Source: Saccoglossus kowalevskii (Eukaryota > Hemichordata > Enteropneusta > Harrimaniidae). From it: DNA of 48,902 nucleotides. The translations under genes were made by a program, and so were the position numbers. The first letter of the stretch is position 1; every line of letters starts with the position of its first letter. The notes under the pieces were generated by a model. It did not search any database. It was not told where the DNA came from and worked only from the letters and a program-made list of their open reading frames with translations. The stretch spans positions 340,190 through 389,091 of the forward strand of contig NW_003137829.1 in NCBI RefSeq assembly GCF_000003605.2. The letters are read 5' to 3'. Positions 23,594 through 35,100 of this stretch are shown in pieces.

Positions 23594-24075
23594 GTAGCGG
23601 GACTATTATTTGCATACTTGTTTTCATCTTCTAATTGTGACTAAATGACTACAAATAGACCCGGGAAAGTATATATTTTTAGAATCGCCAGATTTCAAGC
23701 TCTTCACAAGTGTATTTTGCATGCCGGTATCTGCATTCTACGACGCGTTACTCAATCAAAGGTGAAAAATTACTTTTTCTGTAAAAAAAATAATTACGCA
23801 TTTATGCTGGTGATAAGAAGTATTTTTTTCACTTTTCCTAGTTGTTCAATAGTCTGGTCAGTTTTATTCAAGCAACGCGTTTTAAAAAATACTGTGCTGA
23901 ATTTCAATTACTGTTTTAGTCGCATTGCCCCCAACTCAAACCACAACTCGTTGGTAAATAATCGATGAAATAGTTTGTCTGGACACATTCAAGTTCCTCT
24001 CACTGTCACCTTAAAGCTGTGAAAATTTGGTGTTAATCCGACGACATAAGTATACGTTATTTTTTGTTAAAGACC

Positions 24076-24374
24076 NNNNNNNNNNNNNNNNNNNNNNNNN
24101 NNNNNNNNNNNNNNNNNNNNNNNNNNNNNNNNNNNNNNNNNNNNNNNNNNNNNNNNNNNNNNNNNNNNNNNNNNNNNNNNNNNNNNNNNNNNNNNNNNNN
24201 NNNNNNNNNNNNNNNNNNNNNNNNNNNNNNNNNNNNNNNNNNNNNNNNNNNNNNNNNNNNNNNNNNNNNNNNNNNNNNNNNNNNNNNNNNNNNNNNNNNN
24301 NNNNNNNNNNNNNNNNNNNNNNNNNNNNNNNNNNNNNNNNNNNNNNNNNNNNNNNNNNNNNNNNNNNNNNNNNN
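24076..24374. other. Assembly gap (299 N) downstream of GS2
   Basis: A run of N about 110 bp beyond the GS2 stop codon. It probably hides part of the GS2 3' UTR and any convergent-end boundary with GS1. Confidence 0.99.
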
Positions 24375-24481
24375 ACACATCGCAGATAATAAATATAACT
24401 TAAAATGCTCTTCCAGTTTCCGATTGAAATAATAATATATAGTCCGGAATCGAGTTTTATCCTCAATTGTTAGTCCACATT

Positions 24482-27400
24482 TCACTGTGGTTTGTTGTCG
24501 TCCCAGTCGTCTAATACAGTGGTGCGAACTATAGCTTCGGTAACCAAGTAAGGGTCACAGTTTGAGGCGGGACGACGATCTTCCATGTAACCTTTGCCCT
24601 CTTCACCAACCTGAAATAACAAAATATACATTGTTTTTGAATAACGTATTTCAACGATATCGAAACATTTGAATAGCCTTCGTGTCACCAATTTTCGTCA
24701 TTGGTGCGATTTCTATGTTAGGAGAAGTGTATAGTTTCAGTACAGTGATTAATATACTTTATTTTTATTTATTTTTTTAGACGCATAAAATCCTTAGGAA
24801 AGGATAAAAAGGGTCTTACAGTAAGAAATTAAAAAAAAACTACAATCTAAAAAATAAAACAAAAAATAAAACTTTTCTAAAAAAAATAAAATAAAACAAA
24901 TCAAAAACAAAAAAATACAATTTGCAGCCAATGGTGAATTTGCAGCCAATACTATACATACTGCGATATCAAACCGACAGACGCACCCCCCACTCCCTAT
25001 ATTTAGGGGGGGCTATGCTTGTTCCCTCATTTTTTGACCCCCCCCTATCTAGGGAAAAGAAGAAAATTTAACCCCCCCCCTTTCACGGGCTTTTCCGATG
25101 TATTTCACCCCCTATCTAGGGAACTTTTCAGTCTAGAACTCCTTTTAAACCCCCCTTTTTTGTATATCTCGGGAAGTGTTTTGAAATACACCCCCTATTT
25201 TGAGAATCTCGGGAAAACAAGCAAAAAATACCCCCTTTTCTACGATTTTCTCGGGAAAATGTTCCCGAGACAGATCGTCAAAAAGTACCCCCTTTCCCGA
25301 GAAAATGGGAACGCGCATGCGGCCCCCTATGGATCCTGAGTGGGGGGGACCACCATAAACTAATGTTATCTAACCTGGCGGGGAATGCGAACACTGGCAC
25401 CACGGTTAGCCACTCCTGCACTAAAGTCGTCAATGTGTGAGGTTTCATGTTGTCCAGTCAGACGTCGTCTGTTGTCTTTGCCTCCTTTTGGGTCATATAA
25501 CCGTACGTGGTGTTGGTGACGTTTGGCGAGTTTCTGGATTGCCTCTTCGATATACCTTCATAATAAAAAAATGAATATACACTGTATTACAATATACATA
25601 ATACAAATAAATGAATGGTAATAATGCTTTGGTCGTCAAAAGTTATTTGTTTAATCGACGTACTTCCAATATGTGAAAATATAAACTAAACAGCACACGG
25701 CGGGGATGCCAGCCTGTCTAGATTTTTCTAATACCAATTTCAGAGGTGGACATATTAATTATTATTATTCATCGGTCACCGTAACGCCGTAAGTTACAGC
25801 GTGCCGTAATTTTGCTGTATTTTTAGGGGGTATTTTCTTCCTACCATAAAAGGAAATGCGAATTCCAAATATGGAATGATATAAATATAAACAAACATGG
25901 TTGCCACCAGGGTTTGACCGGACTCCACACAAAGAGGTTCGCTGATTTTTGGATTTCGGCATGCCAATGATGTATCTTTGTAGGAAAAAGATGTAAAATA
26001 ATAATAAAATTATTGCGAGGATACCTCAGAGTATGCACTCAGACAGTACGCCGTGGCAGCGACCTCCGCTGCGCGTCGGTTGATACTCTTGCTGTACTGT
26101 CTTCGTGCATACTTTTAGGTATCCTCGTAATAACCTCATAACAGTTTCTATAATAAAGAGTATGGTGTTATTCTGCAAAACCTTACTTGATTCCGCCTTC
26201 TTTTCTCATTAGAAGAGTACTGTAGTTACAGTGACAACCAGCACCATTCCAGTCTCCCTCAATCGGTTTTGGATCAAATGATACTATGATCCCATAATCC
26301 TCAGCGACTCGTTGGAGGATGTATCTCGCAGCCCATAAATGGTCACCCATATCGACACCAACACAGGGACCGACCTGGAACTCCCATTGTGCTGGCATCA
26401 CCTCGGCGTTTGTACCAGAGATCTTGACACCGGCAAACATACAAGCTTTGTAATGAGCTTCGACAATGTCACGTCCATACACTTTATCAGCTCCAATGCC
26501 ACAATAGTATGGTCCTATATATAAAGTGACCGAAATTGATGATGTATTAAATGTTGTCACGAATTACAATTGTTTGGGTTTGAACAAGACGTATGGTTTA
26601 GTATAAATACCACTCAATCAAAATCGCGAGTTTTACCCCCGAAATAATCTGACGCATGCGCAGGTGACGACTCCCCCGCTTTAAATAGTACAACCAAGCG
26701 GTGTCTCGATTTTTTTTTTTAGAACAGACATTCGAAAAATGTTGTCTCAATCATTATATTTAATTGTATTCATATAACTAGATGATATAAATACATTATT
26801 TTTTTCATTCGGGTTTAATTTCTCTTTTCGCCGATAAGTAAAAAATTATAAATTATTGTTTCCTAGCAAATTCGTGAATTTAAACCCCAGTGAATATGCT
26901 TAAAATATCAAAGTAGTGAAATTAATTTTCACCGAAAATAAATGGTTGATATATCGTAGATATATTCAGAGCAAGAACAGTCAAAATAAGTTGGAGTTTA
27001 AAACAATGTCTAATAATATTTTTTTGCAACGTGTTTATACTGTTTTGATAGTAGAAAATCCCATCCTAAGTACAGCATATTATCCGAAGCTTAAACCGCG
27101 ATTGTGACGTCACACTATCAAGTCGTGAGGTGACTATCTACGAGAATAACCGCAAACTAATTCCAAAACACAAAAGAGGTTGCTCTAGAACCATCCAGAA
27201 ATTCCGGAGGGAATATCCCTTCAGTAGTATATTGGTTGGTAGAATGATTTTTGATCTGAAACTGAGATTTTAACTTCCTCAATTTTGAAAGAGGCCTTTT
27301 TTCCAGTGACAACCTCCAGGAATCGAGCGTTACTACTGGAGAATCGACGATGTGTCAACAATTAAAAGTATTGTAAGTGTCATATTCTGACCTTGTGGAC

Positions 27401-29003
27401 CTGGGTAGCCCTGTTTCGGCCAACCAAACGGATGACCATCTTGGCCGAGCAAAGTGTATTCTTGCTCCAGTCCAAACCATGGTTCGTGGTCACTTGCCCT
27501 GTCCATCACTTTCTTGCATTCATTCCTGTGATTAGTTTCTATTGAGTAGAAATTTTATGTGTAATTATTACAGAAATCTCAAATAATGCTGCGTATTACC
27601 TAATGTACAATAGGTGATTTTCCGTTCAATGCGAGAATCCCGCGTTATGCGTGAAATCGAACGTAAAAACAGGACAAACAAAGGTCATAGCGTCGTAGTG
27701 GCGTCAAACATCGCGTGGAATTCGACAAACGCGAAGTATTTTGGGGACATTTCTATGCTTAATAATGTGCTGTCCACATTTGATGATAGGCAATTTTAAT
27801 TAAGTAAGGGTATTCGGAAGCAATATTCCTCTGTCGAAGATCGGCCGGTCGATGTTAGTTACGAAATAAAGAAATTCTAGTTCAAAATCAAATCGTTCGA
27901 TTTTTGCGGCAGACGTTCGACGCGCGTTTTTCACACATCTCGCGAGATCTCGCTATTGTACGGAAAATCCCATATTCCCGAACATTATTCCCTTGGGGAA
28001 TGGCGTGCGTTACTATCGCGTAACGATCCGTGTATTTACGGTAGAAATCAAATCGATAAATCGATCGATAATCGATATGTAAAAAACCACGTAATAAATC
28101 ACATGTTTACCGGTTACACGGCCATCATACTTAAACGTTTCGCATATTACTAGCTTGTTCTTTCCACGCCTGAAAGGGTCTCTAAACATGGCGACCGGTC
28201 TCAGATATACATCGCTATTTGACCCCTCGGCCTGCCCTGTGCTGGAACCATCATAGTTCCATACTGGCAACTCTGTAAAAAAAACGAGATTCAAAAAATA
28301 ATGTACCGTTATATGATATATTCTGTTCGAACGAGTCAACTATATTGACTCTCAAATTTGTTCATCTATCGTCTTGTCCATTCCTTTTTCATTGTCGATA
28401 TAGCGACATATAGCGTACCCCTATCGCCTTACTGCGGTAGTTAAAACGACCGAGATACGATATATATATATATAAATGTAATAACAGCAAATGAAAACAA
28501 AAAATATTAAAAAATAACATTAAAAATTATGAAAATTACAAAAAATCGCCTACATAGGATTATAATCGGATTAGATTATATTAAGGTCTATGTCATCTAA
28601 GATAATATTTAATGCTGACTACATAAGCCATGAGTGTATCTACAAACGGATTTCTGTAATTTAAAGGGAATCGAGATCACAATTATGCATACTTTATGCA
28701 AATGACTAACCGGGATCGCTCATTTATATTCATACGCTAGCCCATTCATTCACTTATTTGTTTGTTTGTGTGTTTGTTCGTTTGTCTGTTGCAATATGGA
28801 AAAGTTAGCCTGTGCACAAATCTAAAAAACAACAGATTACCTTTTGCCGACTTTGGTTCAAAATCAACAGTCCTCGTCTTGCCACGTAATGTCTCTCCAC
28901 TGCCATCTATCCATATGTACATACATTGTACCATATCATCTGGCTGTTCTAGTTCTAAATACTTCTTGAACAGTGACTTGTCGAGTTTTGCCGAATAGTC
29001 CAT
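24482..29003 (-). CDS. GLUL: Glutamine synthetase (GLUL-type), gene 2, six coding exons, intact
   Basis: Paralogue of GS1 with the same reaction. Coding exons in transcript order: 29003-28841, 28272-28111, 27538-27392, 26514-26187, 25555-25375 and 24610-24482, all GT/AG, giving 369 aa. The first five exons have exactly the GS1 lengths (163, 162, 147, 328, 181 nt) and phases (1, 1, 1, 2, 0). Motifs: [16 protein letters not shown] (60-75), FGLEQEYT with Glu133 and Glu135, [10 protein letters not shown] with Glu195 and Glu202, [11 protein letters not shown] with His252, [18 protein letters not shown] and MEDRRP. Its C-terminus ([20 protein letters not shown]) is closer to the family form than that of GS1. 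Peculiar changes are Leu for Met before EQEYT and CHCNYS for the usual CHTNFS. The start ATG has A at -3 and G at +4. The whole gene is about half the span of GS1. It is transcribed toward GS1. Confidence 0.96.
24984..25349. mobile_element. C/G-skewed element with inverted ends, in GS2 intron 5
   Basis: The ends CACCCCCCACTC (about 24984) and GAGTGGGGGG (about 25339) are inverted copies. Inside, short motifs recur: CCCCCTAT.TAGGGA, ATCTCGGGAA, TTTTCTCGGGAAAA and CCCGAGA. The block ends about 25 bp from exon 5 of GS2. It reads as a low-complexity MITE-like insertion. No reliable target duplication was found. Confidence 0.45.
26010..26132. mobile_element. Hairpin MITE with about 44-bp arms, in GS2 intron 4
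   Basis: The left arm starting TTATTGCGAGGATACCTC (26010) pairs with the right arm ending GGTATCCTCGTAATAA (26132), with a few mismatches. GTATGCAC and AGACAGTAC are conserved in both arms, and the loop is about 35 bp. It lies about 55 bp from the end of exon 4. Confidence 0.8.
26651..26684 (-). mobile_element. MITE family 1, left end only, in GS2 intron 3
   Basis: Read on the minus strand it begins TTAAAGCGGGGGAGTCGTCA, continues CCTGCGCATGCGTC, and then stops matching. It is an inverted, heavily truncated copy. Confidence 0.75.
26869..26935 (-). mobile_element. Fragment of the CTGTAAA-type MITE (see 16581-16788)
   Basis: Contains TTTAAACCCCAGTGAATATG and AGTGAAATTAATTTTCACC, the internal part of the element at 16581. 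The ends are lost. Confidence 0.5.
27611..27974 (+). mobile_element. MITE family 3, 364 bp, in GS2 intron 2
   Basis: Left end TAGGTGATTTTCCGTTCAAT. The right end in reverse complement matches TTTTCCGTACAAT-GCGAGAT, so TIRs of about 25 bp are visible. TA flanks each side. A second copy at 32809-33173 is about 90 percent alike by eye, and a decayed one is at 39958. The sub-terminal region has the palindrome TCTCGCGAGA (27938-27947). It fills most of this 572-bp intron. Confidence 0.88.
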
Positions 29004-29100
29004 GCTTATTTGCGCAGATATTACCAAGACCAAAATAATTAATAGAAGTCCGAGTGTCGCTTTGCGTTACAATTATATCCTTTAAAAAACAGGGCAATGA
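29004..29100 (-). promoter_or_regulatory. GS2 5' leader next to the start codon
   Basis: Upstream of the ATG on the minus strand there is a pyrimidine-rich acceptor-like stretch ending TTTTTTAAAG near 29079. This would join to the donor at 30379/30378. The intron so formed (about 1.3 kb) contains a family 2 MITE. Confidence 0.35.
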
Positions 29101-30039
29101 AAAGTCGGTAAATCAAATTTTATATTTAATCGATATTTATTTATATATATGATTTGGTCAAAATAACTATTGACAATTAGATACTATAGAATATATTACA
29201 CGACATAGCATCAATAATGTATGCCTAAAGTGCGTCAACTTCCGCCTGTCTCAATCCTAAAAATATCTTGACCACGGGATGACTATTTTAAGCAACAAAC
29301 AATGAAATGACAGATGATACCAGTTTGGTGGCGTGGGAATAACATGGAGGTATTAATGTTAACATTCATTCGGTGAAATGCTAATCGAACCACAGTGTTC
29401 AAAAGGGTATATTCTAATTTAAATTAAAAGTCGCACCTTACCAGCATAACGCAATGAATATAGCTTTGTATACTCGGTGGTGTGGCTGGTACGTGATTTT
29501 GTGATAGATTGGTGTATAATTAAAATTAGAATAACCTTTAGGAAACTAATATATATGGTGGTAGCTATGTGTCCGATATCACCACTGGTCCTCAAGCGCG
29601 AGTCCGACTCTTTCTAATTGGATATGTCTAGGTGGCGAACGGTTTGGAACACTTCTAAACTAGTTAGTTTGCTGCACGAAACGTAAGGTTTTAATTCAAA
29701 ACAAAATAAGTGTAGAGCTGTTGGACAAAGTCTGACAGGAATGTAATTTTGTGACGAGTGGTGGTGAAACGGTAATTTCTGTCATTGGTGAAACTTTAGT
29801 GAGGAAAAAAACATACGTTTGACGTTTTATTAGTAATTCATTCTGACCCAACAAGTGTATTTTCCAATATGGAAAGGTTTATCTGAATGAAAAGCTTTGA
29901 CGGCTATTTATATTGACATCGTTACGAGAATCAAACGTCTGGGTCCATTTTAAGGTAGAATAGGAGAGGAGCGCTGCTGTATGTGAAAGTCGTGGGTTAC
30001 ACTGTAAACATACCAGTACACGGGAATAATGCCTCACAA

Positions 30040-30171
30040 TTAAAGGGCGGCAGTCGTCGTGCCGCGTCCTGTTCGATATGGGACTCATAGCGACGTATAC
30101 AACGCGTGTAAAATACATTGTTTATTTACATGAAATTCGAACACGCGCTGCGCGACGACCACCGCGCTTAA
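30040..30171 (+). mobile_element. MITE family 2, full copy (132 bp), in the inferred GS2 leader intron
   Basis: TTAA at 30040-30043 and 30168-30171. Left end AAGGGCGGCAGTCGTCGTGC; the right end in reverse complement is AAGCGCGGTGGTCGTCGCGC. The core CATTGTTTATTTACATG is shared with the half copy at 20315. The ends resemble family 1 (AGCGGGGGAGTCGTCACC), so the two families may be mobilised by the same transposase type. Confidence 0.85.
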
Positions 30172-30378
30172 ACAACCAGGTGATTAATGCATATTCTAAT
30201 TCTATTTTTGCCAATTTTATCTAAATGCTCTGTGTGCAGATCATTCCATTTTTGCAATTTTTTTTTTCTAAATGTGTGCAAATCATTTTCCCCGCTTTCC
30301 CGATTACCCAATGGTCATGATCATAGATGACTTATTAAACAGATCGGATGTCAAAATGAATATGAGTATAAAACTTAC

Positions 30379-30490
30379 CCGATTGTTCCGATCCTCGACG
30401 ACGGCAATGTGTTCGCTCAGCGGATGTATGGTTATTTAACAGTGACAAATGTCACGTGACTAATTAGCATACACAATATAAACCCATGTT
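30379..30490 (-). promoter_or_regulatory. Probable GS2 promoter and non-coding first exon
   Basis: On the minus strand in order: TATA-like GTTTATATTG (about 30477-30486), the E-box palindrome GTCACGTGAC (30451-30460) and a GC-rich stretch. A strong donor AATCGG|GTAAGT at 30379/30378 follows. The spacing fits a transcription start near 30450 and a leader exon of about 70 nt. The call is inference from signals only. Confidence 0.4.
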
Positions 30491-30499
30491 TATCCACGC

Positions 30500-31490
30500 A
30501 TTGGACTCGTGTATCTTGCCAGAGCACGAGTTTTATTCGTGATTATAGTTAAAATGACTTGTTTAAAAATGCCCGAGTCTCTGTTGCTAATTTGTGTTTG
30601 ATTAAATCAATTTTGCGAATCTGAATTGACGTTGATCTGGGGAACAATTCTTCCTAATATATATATTCAGAATTTTCGTCTTTCTAAGATTTTAAAAAGC
30701 TTATGAACATTGGGAAAATGTGGTAATTTGTCCAAAATAAGCAAAGAAATTATAAAAAAAAAATCACAAAATATTTTCAGAAAGAATTAAAGCGTACAAA
30801 GGTCAATCCAACTTTGTATTGATTTCTGATGCTATTTGTGAGTGTGACGGCAGCGAATGCGGCTTTCGGTAGTGCCCGCATGTGTAATAATAAAGCATGT
30901 GGAAGGCGAAAAGCTTTTCAATACAATATTGAATGTGTTAGCGGTCATCTCATACGAAACATCGTCTCTAACCTTATTTATTAACATAATATTTTTATTT
31001 CATATATAATTTACATACATGTGAAGACATCGTATTTACATATTGTACTCAATCTGTGGAAATAAAGTATACATGCTTTTGTAGTCTGCTAAAAATATGA
31101 ATAGCCATGGTATGTCAGGAAATACACACATCATATTGTTAATTACATCGGGAGTGTTGTTATAATAGCATACATTAGGCGTTCAACAGAAATAAAACAC
31201 ATATAGGCAGTTTGGGTATACAAATGATATCTACTGAATGGGAATGTACACATTTTTTGGATAAATAATATTTACATAGACTGTTGGCTTTGAAAAGATT
31301 CACAGCCTGGTTAGAAAAATTGTAAAGAAAATACATCGATGTATTGTATACGCTTTGATTGTGTAGACAAATCAGGAAATTATGCATATGTAATTGTTTG
31401 GCTAGGAAATAAACAAAATTGGTTGGGTCGGGTTAGAAAAAAATATACCCAATCTTTTTCAAGTTGAGAAAAAATAATTATATACAGAGG
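30500..31490. other. Intergenic, nothing supported
   Basis: AT-rich DNA with homopolymer tracts. Short frames (for example 31175-31387 minus) match nothing that I recognise. Confidence 0.5.
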
Positions 31491-31498
31491 GATGTAGA

Positions 31499-31625
31499 TT
31501 AAAAAAAGCGGGAGTGTCGTCACCTACGCATGCGTCAGATGGCCATAGCGTGTTTACAAACAAGCGTTTACCCATAATACTTTGCGTTTTTAGCGTGTGT
31601 TGTTATTATCGCTTGGGAACTTATT
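31499..31625 (+). mobile_element. MITE family 1, 3'-truncated copy
   Basis: Starts AAAAAGCGGGAGTGTCGTCA and keeps the ATGCGTCAGATGGCCATAGC core and TTGTTATTATCGCTTGGGA. It then breaks off at about 31625 without the right TIR. Confidence 0.8.
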
Positions 31626-32103
31626 TCACTCATGGCTATTCATATCAATAATTATATAAACAGTTTTAAACGTTTTATATATTATTCACCGCGAAAAAAA
31701 TTGAGATATGAAGATATAATTCCATCATAGAATTCAATGTAAAAATGCTGACCTCATCCTTTCCCCCACCAAGATGAAAATGCAGCTCCGTTTTGTGTTA
31801 CAAGAGAAGTAAAGCATTTAGTATCTTGGGATATTTTCGTTTTCACGTTACTTTCCATTATTATCTATTTTATAAAGCGTCATGGACTATTTAAAATTCG
31901 GAATAATAATTTACATAAACTATTATAATTTTGAATTCGAATATCGCATTGAACTAAACACTAATGATAATAAATTAAGCGTAGACAATCGTCAAAATAC
32001 GAAAATGTAAGATTGCAATTGGCGGATGTTGATTATTCATATAATTTATCTTAAAAACAAATTCTAAAGAAGTACATTCGACAGAAAAAGTGACAAACGT
32101 TTT

Positions 32104-35100
32104 TTAGACTTTCCTGACAACAATATCATCATCAACTAAAAGAAACAAGATTTCATCATTTCGAACCTCGGAGCATTCATCTCTGAGGAAGTGTAAACAA
32201 TATTCCACTTGTTTCAGTGGAGTTGACCGGCGGTAGTCCAACTTCTGATTGATGAAATCCAACATTTTGTTTCCATCTTCCGAATTTTCGTTAAAACACT
32301 CTGTTATGTTCATTGTATATGGTCGGCAAGTAATTTCCATGGTGATGCTCGGAAGCTCGCGGCTGCTTAATTCTTGGACTTGACACGAGTGTGGAAAGAA
32401 AATATTACTGATTTTCGCACGCTGCAAATACCATTTTTCGATCGCTCCTGTGGAACAATAAGGTGTAACAATCATGAGAAGGCCATCAATCGCCAATATA
32501 TACGGCGCGTTGTTAATACATTGTATACGGATGTTAAATGATTGACATATTGACGATTGCATAATACTAAAATAACATCAACATTTGCGACCATTGTATT
32601 TGAATGAAATCAAATAAATTTCTTTTAATCTTCACTCAATATAAAACATCAAATGATACAAGATCAGTAATGGAAATCACGTTGGCGACAATCCTAATTT
32701 TAGTTTTAATAAGTCATTCAAAATAGTCGTTGAATCATTAGCATATGTCTAAGAAGATAATCCACCAATTGTATTTATGTATGAGAACGTTAAGCGGACC
32801 CTACAAAATAGACCATTTTTCGTTCACTGCGAGAATCACGCGTTATGCGTGAAATCGAACGTAAAAACAGGACAAACAAAGGTCATAGCGTCGTAGTGGC
32901 GTCAAACATCGCGTGGGATTCGACAAACGCGAAGTATTTTGATGGACATTTCCATGCTTAATCATGTGCTGCCCACATTTCATGATAGGCAATTTCGATT
33001 AAGTAAGTGTATTCGGAAGCAATATTCTTCTGTCGAAGATCTATCAGTCGATGTGAGTTACGAAATAAAGAAATTCTAGTTCAAAATCAAATCGTTCGAC
33101 TTTTGCGGCAGACGTTCGACGCGCGTCTTTCATACGTCTCGCGAGATCTCGCAATTGTACGGAAAATCACCTATTACGCTCGCCACAGCTGACTTGGTTG
33201 CAAAATGCAGTCGGTACGAGAGGGCACGTTGGAAGAGAGCGCTACGCTATAAAATTGTATGTTTAAGCTCGGAAAGAATGCTATGCAGACTTAAGAACCG
33301 CTTCAGACTGCTTATGGATTAAAATGCATCGGCAGAGCATAAGTGTTTCGTTGGCACAAAAAGTTTAAGGGTGACAGAGAGTCTGTGAGAGACGATAGGT
33401 GTGGGAGGTTGAGGGAAGTTAGAACACCGGAGCTGATGGGGAAATTTCGTACTTTTAAGGACGAAGACCGTTGGGTTGTCGTGTTAAGCAATTTGATCGT
33501 TATTATTGAAAACACTGATTATTGTATTGTCGAAGTTTCTTAAATACTGTACTTTATATATTTGATTACATGTATCATTTTTTGCTTTAAACCACGTCTA
33601 TAAATAGACATGTTGGTGACATAAGTGCGAACGTGATAGAAAACACCACTTTATTACGCATTTCTATAATGGTAACTTTCGACCAATGAGGGACATTCCC
33701 GCCTAGGGTTCAGAATCCCACCGAGCCTATAAATAGGACGCGCAAGTGTTTTAGCGCTAGTCTTTACCGTGTTCTTGTGTTCTACATTTGTTTACATATC
33801 TCTTTATGGTAAAATTTCCGATGTATCAGTGGATATACTGTATTGATGTAATAAACTACTCTTACGCGTTTATTACTTACGTATTCGTTTCCTGTGATTG
33901 ATTTGTTTGCATAGCCTGGCATTTCTTACTTATTTTGAATATAACCCAGTCACGAATCATAACCCCACATGGGTGTCGGTAAAGACAATTATAGTGTAGA
34001 GTTCGAAGTCAGTGTGGGAACTGTGGAGTTCATGATGAACTTAACACGCAGAGGATTTGTGTGAAGTTCGTCCCAAGAGTGGCATTTCCACCAGGACAAC
34101 GCATCAGTCCACAACTCCATCCGTATGTCCAAATATTTGATCGAGGTGGGCATCAAGACAGTTTATCACCCTCCCTACAGTCCAGAACATGCTCCCTGTG
34201 AATTATGGTTGTTCTCTAAGCTCAGAGGCAGCCGTTTTGAAACCATTGAGAAACTGAATAAGGCTGTGACAAGGGTCGTGGACACGTTCATGCCAGAGAA
34301 CTTCCAGGGCCTTCGAGAGTTGTCGGGACGATACAACACGTGCATTGCATCTGGAGGGGGGACTTTGAAAGGGACTAGAGTTTCGTGCTTGTCCGGGGAA
34401 AAATGTGTCCCAAAACTTATTGAAGGCACCTCGTATATACTTGGTTTATTATATGCGCTCGCTGACAGGCTAAATACAAAATTTAGACATAACCACGATA
34501 TATCTTGTATCGAATTTTATAGCTGAGGGCTCGTAGCGACGATAATGTACTAGTACTTCTGTTTTTCTGATATATTTTGCGATATCATTTGTGATCTCGA
34601 ACAGCACCGTGATGTAAAAGTTCATCTCGGTGATTGGTTATGAATGTGTCATGGCTACATACACTGTACCAGTACCCATATATTACATGTATTTATAAAC
34701 GCTGAGGCCAAGGCTAATTTAAACGATTGCATGTTATCCCTAAGGTCTATGCTTATCCAGAAAATGGGACACTCTAATAGCTGTTGTAAGAATAGAGTAG
34801 ATCATAACAAAGGGACTGTGGTCGCGTGATATCTGTACTTCTCCTTGACTACGAAGTTATTGTACATTTAAGTCTCTTCTGAAAACGCTTATTAATTATT
34901 GCAAAAATAGTTTTCTAGGCCCAAGTTACGTATTTCAGTCATCAATGTGACACTGATAAGTGAGAATACACCAGAGTGTTAAAGCGAGGGAGTCGCCACC
35001 TATGCATGCGTCAGATGGCCATAGCGTGTCATTGTTTACAAACAAGCGTCTACCATGAGCATTTGCGATTTTAGCGTGTGTTGTTATCGTCGCTTGCAAC

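Noticed and set aside
25900..25935. Possible tRNA T-arm (AGGGTTTGACCGGACTCC)
   Set aside because: No acceptor or anticodon arm upstream, and the B-box is imperfect.
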